A stretch of DNA of 64,000 nt from Oscillospiraceae bacterium (GCA_910574935.1 CAJTCU010000002.1:248001-312000), one strand, 5' to 3'. Counted from the first letter of the stretch, positions 8,048 through 17,149 are shown. Numbers and translations: made by a program. The notes: generated by a model not told the origin, from the letters alone.

Positions 8048-9124
8048 CTACCGGCGAATGTCCCCGCCGCTATTCCCCAGGCCCCGCAGGGTCTCTAGGT
8101 CCTCCATCAGGCAGGCGTCCCCTGCAATGCTGTGCTTCAGCACGCTGGCGGCCACGGCAAAATTTACCGCCTCCTGGGGCCCCAAACAATGGAACAGCGC
8201 GTAAATCAACCCCGCCGCAAAGGCGTCGCCACCGCCCACCCGGTCCAAGATCTGGAAGGTATAGCTGGGGCTCTCCACGGTTTCACCCTCCATCCATAGG
8301 TAGGCCTTTAGGCTATTTTCGCTACTGTTAGGTGCTTCCCGCACGTGTCGGGCTATGCAGCGCAGGTTTGGGTAGCGCTCCGCAAATTTTTCAAACACCT
8401 CCGTCTGGGCCACACGGTCCGGCCGCATGGGCAGGCCATCCTTTACATCCCCTTCCCCCAAATTTTCCGGGTCTTTCCACAGGTGATAGGGCTCTATGCC
8501 CAGTAGCACGTCCACATAGGGCAAGCACTGGGTACAAAAGTCCCGGGCCTGGTCCCAGCTCCACAGGGCTGAACGGAAGTTGCCGTCAAAGCTGACCACC
8601 AGCCCCAGTTCCTTGGCAGCGGCCAAACAGCGCAGCACAAGCTCCGCGCATCCCCTGGAAAGGGCCGGGGTAATGCCGCTTAAGTGCAGCCAGTGGTACC
8701 CGGCCAGCAGCTTTTTTACGTCCACCTGATCCAGGTCGTACTCGGCCAGGGCGCTGTGTTTTCGGTCGTACACCACCCGGCTGGCCCGGGGGCCAAAACC
8801 CGCTTCTAAATAATACGTGCCCAACCGGTGGGTAGGGGTCTCGGCTGGGGTGGAAAGAATCACCTGCCCACAGTCCACCCCATACCGCCGCAGGTGGCCT
8901 AGGGCGGCACGCCCCAGGGGGTTGCCAGGGACCACGGTGAAAAAGCTGCTATCCACTCCCCAATTTGCCAGGGCCAGGGCGATGTTTGCCTCGCTGCCGC
9001 CGTAGTGGGCCAAAAAGCCCTCTGCCCCGGCCAGCATTCCGTGGTCCGGCGGGGTCAGGCGCAGAAGAAGTTCCCCCAGGGTGACAAATTTCCCGCCCGA
9101 AAGATTCCAAAAATCCCTCATCAT
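8048..9124 (-). CDS. kdgK: 2-keto-3-deoxygluconate kinase, PfkB family
   Basis: Phosphorylates 2-keto-3-deoxygluconate to KDPG, the substrate of the Eda aldolase encoded just upstream in the same operon. PfkB-fold features are visible: the N-terminal KFVTLGELLLRLTPP, the substrate-binding GGSEANIALALANWG, and the C-terminal anion-hole/catalytic motif DRVGGGDAFAAGLIYAL. At 358 aa it is slightly longer than the usual 310-340. The start ATG at 9124 has GAGGAACAG upstream; a second ATG follows directly. Only ten bases separate it from eda. The specific call depends mainly on the eda partner, since PfkB kinases are otherwise hard to separate. Confidence 0.85.
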   Translation of the reverse strand: MMRDFWNLSGGKFVTLGELLLRLTPPDHGMLAGAEGFLAHYGGSEANIALALANWGVDSSFFTVVPGNPLGRAALGHLRRYGVDCGQVILSTPAETPTHRLGTYYLEAGFGPRASRVVYDRKHSALAEYDLDQVDVKKLLAGYHWLHLSGITPALSRGCAELVLRCLAAAKELGLVVSFDGNFRSALWSWDQARDFCTQCLPYVDVLLGIEPYHLWKDPENLGEGDVKDGLPMRPDRVAQTEVFEKFAERYPNLRCIARHVREAPNSSENSLKAYLWMEGETVESPSYTFQILDRVGGGDAFAAGLIYALFHCLGPQEAVNFAVAASVLKHSIAGDACLMEDLETLRGLGNSGGDIRR

Positions 9125-9134
9125 CTGTTCCTCC

Positions 9135-9779
9135 TCAGTTTTTCCGGGCGCTTTCTACAATCTCCCGGGACTCCCTGCACAGCCGGGTAATTTCCTCCCA
9201 CCGGCCCTCCTCAATCAGGGAAGCCGCTACCATATAAGAGCCCCCGCAGGCCGCGATCACTGGGCTGGCCATGTACTCGGGCAAATTTTTCAGGCTGATC
9301 CCCCCTGTAGGCATTACTTGAAACTGGGGGAAAGGCGCGCTCATAGCCTGGATTTTGGCCAGCCCGCCGGACTGCTCGGCCGGGAAAAACTTAATCAGCT
9401 CCAGGCCGAACTTTAGGGCCGCGTGGTAGTCGCTGGGCGTGGTGCAGCCAGGATAAATCGGCACGCCTTTTTTCTGGGCATAAGCTACCAGCTCACTGTC
9501 AAAGCCAGGGGTAACGATAAACGCGCCCCCCGCGGCCAAAGTCTGGTCAATCTGTTCCGTGGTGGTCACAGTGCCCGCGCCCACAGTCATTTGAGGACAG
9601 GCCTCCTTCATCAGCCGGATGGCCTGCTGGGCCCCCGCCGCCCGAAAAGTAACCTCCGCCACAGGCACGTCCCCTGCGCACAGGGCTTGGGCCAGGGGCG
9701 CGGCGTCCCGCTCCGGATGGTTTAGCACAATAATAGGCACAATGCCCACCTTTGAAATCAGCTGGTCTATTTTCTTCAT
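9135..9779 (-). CDS. eda: KDPG/KHG aldolase (Eda)
   Basis: Class I aldolase that cleaves 2-keto-3-deoxy-6-phosphogluconate to pyruvate and glyceraldehyde 3-phosphate. 214 aa, typical length. The active-site features are present: EVTFRAAGA (catalytic Glu), VGAGTV, TPGFDSELV, IYPGCTTPS, and the Schiff-base Lys in LELIKFFPAEQSGG. First gene of the eda-kdgK operon. Together the two enzymes complete uronate (galacturonate, glucuronate or unsaturated pectin product) catabolism. The isomerase and dehydratase steps are not in this window. Confidence 0.93.
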   Translation of the reverse strand: MKKIDQLISKVGIVPIIVLNHPERDAAPLAQALCAGDVPVAEVTFRAAGAQQAIRLMKEACPQMTVGAGTVTTTEQIDQTLAAGGAFIVTPGFDSELVAYAQKKGVPIYPGCTTPSDYHAALKFGLELIKFFPAEQSGGLAKIQAMSAPFPQFQVMPTGGISLKNLPEYMASPVIAACGGSYMVAASLIEEGRWEEITRLCRESREIVESARKN

Positions 9780-9848
9780 AGGTTTCCCTCCAAGTATTCT
9801 CTCTGTCCCCGCTGGGCAGGCTGGCGGGGTCCGCTATTGGATATGTAC

Positions 9849-9877
9849 AGCATAACCCAGAACCCGCCCGCCGTCAA
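9849..9877 (-). promoter_or_regulatory. Promoter of eda-kdgK
   Basis: Minus strand: TTGACG (9877-9872), 17-base spacer, TATGCT (9854-9849), about 70 bases before eda. Confidence 0.6.
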
Positions 9878-9926
9878 GTATTTCTTGGCGCAGTTAAAAA
9901 ACCTTCCAAATTTCAGGCCCGCCCCC

Positions 9927-9955
9927 TTGTTCTTTTGCCTCCTTTTTGATAGAAT
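9927..9955 (+). promoter_or_regulatory. Promoter of the GH127 operon
   Basis: TTGTTC (9927-9932), 17-base spacer, TAGAAT (9950-9955), about 80 bases before the GH127 start. It is divergent from the eda promoter. Confidence 0.6.
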
Positions 9956-10034
9956 GTACCTATCCATCTGCCCCACACGCAGCTGCCGGGGCAAAACACA
10001 GGCATTGCCGTAGATGAAAATCAGGAGGTTCTAC

Positions 10035-12080
10035 ATGAACAAAAACTATTTTAGCACTCCCATAGACATAAAGGCTGTAGCCGTAGATGACCCGTTCTGG
10101 AGCGCCTTTCAGGAAACTGTCCGCCGGGAGGTAATTCCCTACCAGTGGGAGGCTCTGAACGACCGGGTAGAGGGCGCTGCCCCCAGCTACTGTATGCACA
10201 ATTTCCGGGCCGCGGCTCAACTGATGGCAGAGAAAAAGGCCAGCCCGGGCTTTCAGGAGCCCGTCTACACAGACCGGGGCTTTGAGGCCCTGCCCCAGGA
10301 CCCCGCCCATCCAGACCCGGACAAGTTTTTTGGCTATGTGTTCCAGGACACGGACTTTTCTAAATGGATTGAGGCCGTGGGCTACTCTTTAACCCAGCAC
10401 CCGGACCCCCAGCTGGAAGAAACCGCAGACCAGGCCATTGATCTGGTCTGTGCCGCCCAGCACGACAGCGGATACCTGGACACCTACTATATCCTGAATG
10501 GCATGGACCGGGCCTTTACCAATCTGAAGGACCACCACGAGCTATACTGCCTGGGCCATTTGCTAGAGGGCGCGGTCGCCTATTACCAGGCCACGGGCAA
10601 GGACAAGCTGCTAAAGGCCGCCTGCCGCTTTGCGGACTATGTAGACTCCCGGTTTGGGCCAGAGCCGGAAAAATGCCAGGGCTACCCAGGCCACGAGATT
10701 GCCGAGATGGCCCTGGTGCGGCTATATGAGGCCACCGGAGAGGAAAAGTACCTGCGTCTAAGCAAATTTTTCATCGACCAACGGGGCGCCGCGCCCAACT
10801 ACTTTTTGCAGGAGGACCAGGCCCGGGCCGCTTATGAGGACCAGCCCGCTCCAGAGGACAACACGGCCCCCTATGCCTATTACCAGGCCCACAAGCCTGT
10901 GCGCCAGCAGGAGGAAGCCTTGGGCCATGCGGTGCGGGCGGGATATCTCTATTCCGGGATGGCAGACGTGGCCAGACTGACCCAGGACCAGGAGCTGTTT
11001 GACGTCTGCCAAAGGCTTTGGGACGAGATTGTGGGAGAAAAGCTATACATTACCGGCGGCATAGGCGGCACGGTCCACGGCGAAGCCTTTTCTTACCCCT
11101 TTGACCTGCCCAACGACACCGCCTATTCCGAGACCTGCGCCGCCATTTCCCTGGCCTTTTTTGCCCGGCGGATGCTGGAAATTCAGCCAAAAGCGGAGTA
11201 TGCCGACGTGATGGAGCTGGCCATGTACAATACCGCTCTGGCCGGTATGGCCCTGGACGGCAAAAGCTTCTTCTACGTAAATCCCCTGGAAGTGAACCCC
11301 GCCGCCTGCAAAGCAGACGCCCGGCTGCGCCATGTGAAGCCCCAGCGGCAAAAGTGGTTTGGCTGCGCCTGCTGCCCGCCCAACATTGCCCGGCTGGTCA
11401 CTTCCGCGGCCCAGTACGCTTTTACCGAGAATAAGGACACCCTGTTCACCCACCTGTACATGGGGGGCGAGATTTCCAAGCAGGTGGGCGGCGCCCAGTT
11501 GCGCCTAAGCCTGGAAAGCCATCTCCCCTGGCAGGGCAAGGCTGCCATGACAGTCCATACGGCAGAGCCCCTTCCGTGCACCCTGGCTTTTCGGGTTCCG
11601 GGCTGGTGCCAGAATCCCAGCATTACCGGTCCCCAGGCCATGGAGCGGGTGGAAAAGGACGGATACGTGTACTTTACCGGCGTCTGGCAGGACGGAGACA
11701 GGGTCTGCCTGGACTTCCCTATGGAGGTGCGCCTGAACGCTGCCAATTCCCGGGTGCGGGAGGACCTGGGCCAGGTGGCAATTACCCGGGGGCCCATCTG
11801 CTATTGCCTGGAGCAGGCTGACAACGGTGAAAACCTGCATTTGTGCAGAGTAGACGCTGGCCAAATTGATAAAGCAGAACTGGAACCAGTCACTATTGGC
11901 GGACAGGAGATGACCTCTATCCATGTGCCTGGTTTCCGTCAAGATCCGCCCGCCCTGGGCGCCCCCCTGTATAACCGCTACACACCGGCAGCGGAACGCC
12001 CTGTTTGCCTAAAGTACATCCCCTACTACGCCTGGGCCAACCGGGGGTTGGGCGAGATGCGGGTTTGGGTACGGGTATAG
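10035..12080 (+). CDS. GH127 beta-L-arabinofuranosidase family (DUF1680)
   Basis: 681-aa member of the (alpha/alpha)6-barrel GH127 family, which removes beta-L-arabinofuranose residues, for example from extensin- or pectin-derived arabino-oligosaccharides. The zinc/cysteine catalytic site can be recognised: Glu and Cys in YSETCAAIS (about residue 365) and the double Cys in WFGCACCPPNIAR (about 447), corresponding to the Glu/three-Cys site of HypBA1. GYPGHEIAEMALVRLY and LYITGGIGG are also family motifs. AGGAGG precedes the ATG at 10035; the ORF is open further upstream without a ribosome site. No signal peptide, so it is intracellular. It is followed after 25 bases by an ADP-ribosylglycohydrolase-fold gene. 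Related GH146 enzymes share these motifs. Confidence 0.88.
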   Translation: MNKNYFSTPIDIKAVAVDDPFWSAFQETVRREVIPYQWEALNDRVEGAAPSYCMHNFRAAAQLMAEKKASPGFQEPVYTDRGFEALPQDPAHPDPDKFFGYVFQDTDFSKWIEAVGYSLTQHPDPQLEETADQAIDLVCAAQHDSGYLDTYYILNGMDRAFTNLKDHHELYCLGHLLEGAVAYYQATGKDKLLKAACRFADYVDSRFGPEPEKCQGYPGHEIAEMALVRLYEATGEEKYLRLSKFFIDQRGAAPNYFLQEDQARAAYEDQPAPEDNTAPYAYYQAHKPVRQQEEALGHAVRAGYLYSGMADVARLTQDQELFDVCQRLWDEIVGEKLYITGGIGGTVHGEAFSYPFDLPNDTAYSETCAAISLAFFARRMLEIQPKAEYADVMELAMYNTALAGMALDGKSFFYVNPLEVNPAACKADARLRHVKPQRQKWFGCACCPPNIARLVTSAAQYAFTENKDTLFTHLYMGGEISKQVGGAQLRLSLESHLPWQGKAAMTVHTAEPLPCTLAFRVPGWCQNPSITGPQAMERVEKDGYVYFTGVWQDGDRVCLDFPMEVRLNAANSRVREDLGQVAITRGPICYCLEQADNGENLHLCRVDAGQIDKAELEPVTIGGQEMTSIHVPGFRQDPPALGAPLYNRYTPAAERPVCLKYIPYYAWANRGLGEMRVWVRV

Positions 12081-12105
12081 GAACCATATAAAGAGGAGGC
12101 CCCTT

Positions 12106-14175
12106 ATGCAAATCCCCATTGATTATCTGGAGCGCGTTTACGCCGGCTGGTATGGCAAAATTATTGGCGTCCGCCACGGCTCCAACGTGGAAGGATGGAC
12201 CTATGAGAAGATTGCCGAGACCTACGGAGAGATAAACGGCTACCTGTTCCACTTTAAAAATTTCGCGGCGGATGACGATACCAACGGGCCTATCTTCTTT
12301 ATTCGGGCCCTGGAGGACTACGCTTGCGGCGAAAGCATCACCCCAAAGAATATGGGCGAGACCGTGCTAAACTATGTGCCCCTGGACCACAGTTTCTTTT
12401 GGCTAGGAGGCTACGGCGTCTCCACTGAGCACACCGCCCTGCTGAATCTGCTCCACGGCATTGACGCCCCCCTTTCCGGCTCGGTGGAGCTAAACGGAGC
12501 CGCTGTGGCCGAGCAGATCGGCGGGCAGATCTTCATTGATACCTGGGGCCTGGTGAACCCCTGCGACTACCGCCGGGCTGCCCGGTACGCCGCCAAAATG
12601 GCCTCGGTCACCCACGGGGGCAACGGCATATATGGGGGCATGTTTGTGGCCGCCTGCGTTAGCGCGGCCTTTGCCGAAAAAGACGTGCAGAATATTATTA
12701 AGGCCGGGCTCTCGGTCATTCCCCCAGACTGCGAGTACGCCCGCATGGCCCAGGCGGTGCGGGCCTTTTACGCCGCCCACCCAGAGGACTGGCGGCAATG
12801 CTTTGCCTATGTGCAGGAGAACTTTGGCTACCACCGCTACCCCGGGGCCTGCCATATCATTCCCAACGCCGCCGTGGTACTGCTCTCCCTTCTCTACGGA
12901 AATGGGGACTTCTCTCGATCCATTAACATCTGCAATATGTGCGGCTGGGATACAGACTGTAATGTAGCCAACGTTGGCTGTATCCTGGGTGTGGCCGTAG
13001 GGCTGGAGGGCATCCACCGGTCCTGGCGAGAGCCTATCAACGACTTTCTGGCCTGCTCCAGCGTATTGGGATGCATGAACCTTCGGGACGTGGCCAACGA
13101 CGCCCTATACCTGGCCTCTCTTGGCTACCGCCTGGCGGGGGAGCCCTATCCCGAAGCCCTGCGTCCCTTCTTAGAGGGCAGTGCGCCCCGGTTCTCTTTT
13201 GTGTTGCCGGAGAGTACCCACAGCTTCCGCACAGCAGGCTGTGACTGCGCATATGAAAATATTGCCGATACCACTGCCCTGGGGGGCCGCTGCCTACGGG
13301 CCTGGGTGCAGGCCTCCCCCACTCCCCGGCGGCTGTACAGGCAAACCTATTACCAGGCCCAGGACTTCAGCGACGACCGCTATTCCCCGGCCTTTACCCC
13401 AGAGGTGTTTCCCGGCCAGCGGGTGGTGCTTCGGGTGAAAACCCAGAGCCCTATAACCCTGCGGGCCTATGCCTATAACCTGTACTCCCAAAGCCACATT
13501 TACGGCGAAAGCGTCCAGGCAGCGGGCTGGACCACCCTGACCCTGGACCTGCCCTCTTCGGACGGGTGCATTGGTCAGGTGGGCCTGGAGCTGCCTGCTG
13601 GAGAAGCCGCCGTGGTGGATCTTGACAGCCTGGACTACCAGGGCGGCCCAGACTATGTGCTGGACTTCTCTAAGGCGGGGCTGGAGCGCTGGACTGCTTT
13701 CCACACCGAGCTAAGCCAGACCTCCACCTCCCAAGGCATTTGGAGTATTGAGAACGGCGCGGCCGTTGGCAGCTGCGCAGACCACGGGGAACTGTTTACC
13801 GGGGGCCGGAACTTTGCCGGTTACAGCGTTACGGTGGACGTTCGGCCCATGCTGGGCCGAACCCACCTGGCGCTTATCCGGGCCCAGGGGAACCTGCGGA
13901 GCTATATGGCAGGCTTTCAAGACCAGCGGCTGGTCATCATCAAAAACCAGAGAGAGCCCAAGGTTTTGGCCAGCATGGAATTCCCTTGGGAAAATGGCAG
14001 ACCCTACCAGCTGACGGTAGAGGCCAAAAGCAACCGCATCTCCCTGGCGGTAGACGGCCAGCCCTGCTTGTGGGCAGAGGACCAGGATCAGCCTTATCTG
14101 ACAGGCTGTTATGGGTTCTCGGTGCAAAAGGGCAGCCGCTGCAAAATAGAGCGGTTCACGGTTCAAAGTTGCTAA
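12106..14175 (+). CDS. ADP-ribosylglycohydrolase-fold protein with C-terminal lectin-like domains
   Basis: The first about 350 residues match the all-helical ADP-ribosylglycohydrolase fold with its metal sites: AADDDTNGPIFF near residue 55, ASVTHGGNGIYGG (about 167) and the C-terminal NMCGWDTDCNVANVG (about 283). The remaining about 330 residues are beta-rich. They include a jelly-roll-like part (about 415-510) and a concanavalin/LamG-like module (about 520-689; FAGYSVTVDVRPM, YQLTVEAKSNRISLAVDG). No signal peptide. The gene has AGAGGAGG before its ATG and sits 25 bases after the GH127 gene, so it likely works on a carbohydrate, hydrolysing an N- or O-glycosidic bond in imported plant glycan fragments, rather than in protein ADP-ribosylation. 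That function is inference. Confidence 0.75.
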   Translation: MQIPIDYLERVYAGWYGKIIGVRHGSNVEGWTYEKIAETYGEINGYLFHFKNFAADDDTNGPIFFIRALEDYACGESITPKNMGETVLNYVPLDHSFFWLGGYGVSTEHTALLNLLHGIDAPLSGSVELNGAAVAEQIGGQIFIDTWGLVNPCDYRRAARYAAKMASVTHGGNGIYGGMFVAACVSAAFAEKDVQNIIKAGLSVIPPDCEYARMAQAVRAFYAAHPEDWRQCFAYVQENFGYHRYPGACHIIPNAAVVLLSLLYGNGDFSRSINICNMCGWDTDCNVANVGCILGVAVGLEGIHRSWREPINDFLACSSVLGCMNLRDVANDALYLASLGYRLAGEPYPEALRPFLEGSAPRFSFVLPESTHSFRTAGCDCAYENIADTTALGGRCLRAWVQASPTPRRLYRQTYYQAQDFSDDRYSPAFTPEVFPGQRVVLRVKTQSPITLRAYAYNLYSQSHIYGESVQAAGWTTLTLDLPSSDGCIGQVGLELPAGEAAVVDLDSLDYQGGPDYVLDFSKAGLERWTAFHTELSQTSTSQGIWSIENGAAVGSCADHGELFTGGRNFAGYSVTVDVRPMLGRTHLALIRAQGNLRSYMAGFQDQRLVIIKNQREPKVLASMEFPWENGRPYQLTVEAKSNRISLAVDGQPCLWAEDQDQPYLTGCYGFSVQKGSRCKIERFTVQSC

Positions 14176-14472
14176 GCTGAACTGTCCCCCACCCGTTTTT
14201 CCGCTTCCTCACAGAAGGCCAGCTGGTAAAAATGAGAGACCATTCCCTAAAAACTTCGTGAAAGGTTCTTAGGGGAACTTCTTTTACAAAATTCTTCCAA
14301 ATGGGGTAAAAGCAAGCGTCTGCCAGAAAACCGCCAATCAGCCGATTACTTGGCGGAGTCCAAGGAATGGGAATTCCAATCCAGTGGGGTCCGGCTAATT
14401 TTACCGGCAGACAAGACCCTTTGAAAACACAATGCCCCAGGACTTTACTGGCGGAACCCCTTCTACCAATAT
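14176..14472. other. Non-coding gap between convergent operons
   Basis: About 300 bases without a credible gene. A frame open on the minus strand (14156-14527) encodes 123 residues, but it runs through the terminator and has no ribosome binding site. AT-richer than its surroundings, and it may be gene debris or a dispersed repeat. Confidence 0.4.
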
Positions 14473-14507
14473 AAAAAGAGAACCAGCTGCCAGCTGGTTC
14501 TCTTTTT
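14473..14507. terminator. Bidirectional terminator
   Basis: Perfect 17-base-pair stem AAAAAGAGAACCAGCTG / CAGCTGGTTCTCTTTTT with a one-base centre. It works in both directions between the plus-strand GH127 operon and the minus-strand Gfo/Idh gene. Confidence 0.9.
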
Positions 14508-14516
14508 ATATTTCCT

Positions 14517-15563
14517 TCAGTAGGCAATCTCCATCCACTGCCCTACCTTAGCAGATTTCATAGCGGTCTCGATCACCGCCAGAGTATTGTGGCCGTCTAT
14601 ACCTGTAACAATCGGCCGCCGCGCCTCTACAATAGATGCGATGAACTCATCGATGACCCCGCTTTTCAGCTGGTGGTGATTGGTACTAATATCTCCCACC
14701 GTGTACTTGACCTGAGTGCCGTCCCGCATTTCCAGGACAATATCGTCCGCATAGTCGCCGAAGATCTTCATCACTCCTTTACTGCCATAAATGGTGCTTC
14801 CGTTGTCCTCCGCCCCATAATTGGTCCAGCTAAAATGCATAATGCCCGGCAGGCCGTTCTCCATATTAAACAGGCAGACCGCGTTGTCCTCCAGCTCAAT
14901 GTACCCGCCTGTCTCGTCTCGCTTATCCAAAGTGGTCAGGGTGGTGAACACGTTTCTGATCTCCGAGTCTGTCAAAAAACGGATAAGGTCAATCTTGTGG
15001 GCCCCCAGGTCGCCCATTACGCCGAAATTGGCCTGATCTTTCTTGAAAAACCAGGTGTGGTTTCCCGCGTCTATGCTCCAGCTCTCAGGGCCGGCGTGCT
15101 TAAAATTGCACTGGAAAAACAGTAGGTCCCCAATGGCCCCTTGGTGCAGCAGCTCGTGGGCCTTTAGGTGGGCGCGGATAAGCCTTTGGTTATGGCCCAG
15201 CATCAGGGTTTTTCCCGAACGCTTTTCCGCCTCCAGCATCCGCCGGGACTCCTCTAAGCTTAAAGCCATCGGCTTTTCGCACAGTACATGCTTGCCGGCC
15301 TCCAGCGCCCGGATAGAGGCCTGGGCATGGGTCACGTTGGGTGAACAAACGCTAACCGCGTCCACGGTCTCATCTGCAAAGACCTCTTCCATGCTTTCAT
15401 AGGCCCTGCCGCCATACTGCCGGCAAAGCTCCTGGGCCCGCTGGCGGTCCGTATCAAACACTCCGGCGATTTCCGCGTTGGGGTTCGCCGCGTACTCTGG
15501 CAAATGGCGGCGCTGTCCAATGGCCCCGCCGCCGATTACCGCCACACGAACAATGGGTTTCAT
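14517..15563 (-). CDS. Gfo/Idh/MocA family NAD(P)-dependent oxidoreductase
   Basis: 348-aa oxidoreductase of the glucose-fructose oxidoreductase/inositol dehydrogenase family. The N-terminal Rossmann fold is shown by VRVAVIGGGAIGQRRHLPEY, followed by DAVSVCSPNVTHAQ and the family's catalytic Lys motif GKHVLCEKPMALS (about residue 97). The C-terminal domain carries the HTWFFKKDQANFGVMGDLGAHKIDL region with the active-site Asp/His. Such enzymes oxidise or reduce a sugar hydroxyl, often at C2 or C3. Last gene of the minus-strand locus with the ABC importer, an epimerase-like TIM barrel and a VOC protein. TAAGGAGG precedes the start. Substrate unknown. Confidence 0.88.
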   Translation of the reverse strand: MKPIVRVAVIGGGAIGQRRHLPEYAANPNAEIAGVFDTDRQRAQELCRQYGGRAYESMEEVFADETVDAVSVCSPNVTHAQASIRALEAGKHVLCEKPMALSLEESRRMLEAEKRSGKTLMLGHNQRLIRAHLKAHELLHQGAIGDLLFFQCNFKHAGPESWSIDAGNHTWFFKKDQANFGVMGDLGAHKIDLIRFLTDSEIRNVFTTLTTLDKRDETGGYIELEDNAVCLFNMENGLPGIMHFSWTNYGAEDNGSTIYGSKGVMKIFGDYADDIVLEMRDGTQVKYTVGDISTNHHQLKSGVIDEFIASIVEARRPIVTGIDGHNTLAVIETAMKSAKVGQWMEIAY

Positions 15564-15612
15564 ACTATTTTCCTCCTTACCGCATCGTGAACTACTGCCT
15601 CTGGTCCGGCCT

Positions 15613-16446
15613 TTACAGCCGCAATCCCATTTCTTCCGCCAGCCCCTTTAAGTAGCGGGTGGCCTCTATATAATCCTCTTCCTCAGTCATATGCTCCAGC
15701 ATCAGGCAGGTACGCTCCGGCAGGTTAGAGACGCATTCCAGGTAGGTCCGGTAGTCCAGCCCCCCGGTGCCTGGGCGGCACTCGTCCAGGTGGACGGTGA
15801 GCTTGCCCGAGAGGGTGATGTCCTTGGCGTGGCAGCTGCGGATATGCCCGCCCAGCTTCTGGAACCAGTCCCGAATCACCTCTCCGTTGCGGTAGTAGCG
15901 CCCGGGGCTGTTGATAATATTCACAATGTCCAGGTGTACCCCAAAGCCCGACCGGTCGATGGCCTTCATCAGCTCCAGGTAAGACTCCGGCGTGTCCGGA
16001 TACATCCAGGGCATGGGTTCTAAGGAGTAACAGGTGCTCTGGGGATTCACCCGGTCGATAATCTTCTGGGTGGTGGCCACAATCTCATCAAAAGCCTTTT
16101 GGGTAAAGTTGTCCGGGTGGGGGCCGTCCCACTGCTGGCTGTAGCTGCCCGCTATGTTCACGCAGCAGTTTGCTCCCACGTACTCCGCCAGCTCCAGCTG
16201 GTGCACGGCTTTTTCTATGGCGGCCTCCCGCTGGGCCTTGTCTGGGGACAGGGTGTTGTTCCACACCCCAATCTCACAGATCACCAAGTCCGCCTCTTTG
16301 GCGGCGTCCCGATAGCCGTCGATTTCTTTTTGAGACGCGGTGTAGTCCACAGGAAAGTACACCGCCGAATACCCAGCCTCTTTTGCCGCCTGGGCCCACT
16401 CCCCTGGGGAGCGCCAGGGCTTAAAAATAATTCCGCCAAACCGCAT
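15613..16446 (-). CDS. Xylose-isomerase-like TIM-barrel epimerase/lyase
   Basis: 277-aa sugar phosphate isomerase/epimerase-fold protein. The divalent-metal ligands can be placed: Glu in CYSLEPMPWM, Asp in GVHLDIVNIIN, His in RSCHAKDI and Glu in CLMLEHMTEE. This family includes epimerases, inosose dehydratases and enzymes acting on 3-keto-sugars. Adjacency to a Gfo/Idh oxidoreductase, with no glycoside hydrolase in the operon, makes a role on an oxidised sugar attractive (inference). Start at 16446 with GAGGAGG upstream; 12 bases separate it from the VOC gene before it. Confidence 0.82.
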   Translation of the reverse strand: MRFGGIIFKPWRSPGEWAQAAKEAGYSAVYFPVDYTASQKEIDGYRDAAKEADLVICEIGVWNNTLSPDKAQREAAIEKAVHQLELAEYVGANCCVNIAGSYSQQWDGPHPDNFTQKAFDEIVATTQKIIDRVNPQSTCYSLEPMPWMYPDTPESYLELMKAIDRSGFGVHLDIVNIINSPGRYYRNGEVIRDWFQKLGGHIRSCHAKDITLSGKLTVHLDECRPGTGGLDYRTYLECVSNLPERTCLMLEHMTEEEDYIEATRYLKGLAEEMGLRL

Positions 16447-16458
16447 AGCAGTTCCTCC

Positions 16459-16914
16459 TCAGCGCACGGGCTTGATGTTTAAGTTTACGCCCAGCCGGTC
16501 CTCGCTGTCCACAATGGTCCAGCTGCTGCCAGGATAGACGCCCAGGGTACGGTTTACATCGTAGCCGTTGGCGGCCAGAGACTCTATTACGGCGTCCCGG
16601 TCGCCACCCACCTCAAAGCCGATGTGGTGCACACCGTTGCCGTGCTTCTCCAGGAATTCCTGGAAGGAACTCTCGCCCCCGGCGGGCTGGTGCAGCTCAA
16701 TGACGAAGTTGCCCATGTCAATATTACACACCTTCAGGTCACAGCTGACGGGCTTGCCCCGGTAGGTATAATTTTCATTGCCTTCCAAGTGGCTGTCCCG
16801 GACCTCCGGCACGTCAATGCCCAGGAGGTTGGCCCAGTCCTTGGCGGCGGACTCAATGTCTTTTACAATAATGTTGATTTGGATAAAGCCTTCTTTTTTT
16901 ACGGGTGTATTCAT
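16459..16914 (-). CDS. VOC (glyoxalase/methylmalonyl-CoA epimerase-like) protein
   Basis: 151-aa single-module vicinal oxygen chelate protein, made of two beta-alpha-beta-beta-beta units: GFIQINIIVKDIESAAKDWANLLGI at the start and GNGVHHIGFEVGGDRDAVIESLAANGYDV in the second half. Metal-ligand candidates are the Gln in the first strand, Glu in FVIELHQP and His in VHHIGF. The start at 16914 (MNTPVKKEG) was chosen on family length; an open frame extends to 17106 without a ribosome binding site. A paralog with the same layout lies at 23601, beyond the LacI gene. Function is unknown; isomerase, lyase or epimerase chemistry on a keto intermediate is possible. Confidence 0.82.
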   Translation of the reverse strand: MNTPVKKEGFIQINIIVKDIESAAKDWANLLGIDVPEVRDSHLEGNENYTYRGKPVSCDLKVCNIDMGNFVIELHQPAGGESSFQEFLEKHGNGVHHIGFEVGGDRDAVIESLAANGYDVNRTLGVYPGSSWTIVDSEDRLGVNLNIKPVR

Positions 16915-17149
16915 AGTGAGGTTCCTCTCTATTGTTTTGTTTGGGGTGATACGGGCCCGCCCCCATGGGTGCGGGGGGATGCTATAAGAGGTCCATGGAG
17001 CTTCCGCAGCCCCACACCCCGCGCCAGCGCTGTGGCGGGCGCTGGACCCCCCAATGTATGCCAGCCGCAGCTGGCTCGGCTTACGTGTCCCGCCGAGGAA
17101 GCGCACAGCTTTGCGCGGTTCCGCGAAGTGGATGCAGCGTTTACGTTGT
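16915..17149. other. GC-rich structured intergenic stretch inside the transport operon
   Basis: Holds several short inverted repeats, for example CGCCAGCGCT...GGGCGCTGG (17023-17043), AGCC-GCAG-CTGGCT and GCGCACAGCTTTGCGC. It lies between the permease stop and the VOC start, on the same transcript. It may act as a processing or attenuation region. No gene and no recognised RNA family. Confidence 0.4.

Noticed and set aside
17105-17130. CGGAACCGCG on the minus strand, similar to a T-box antiterminator motif
   Set aside because: It is part of a self-complementary GC run, lacks the TGGNACC context and specifier stem, and is not followed by a terminator or an amino-acid gene.
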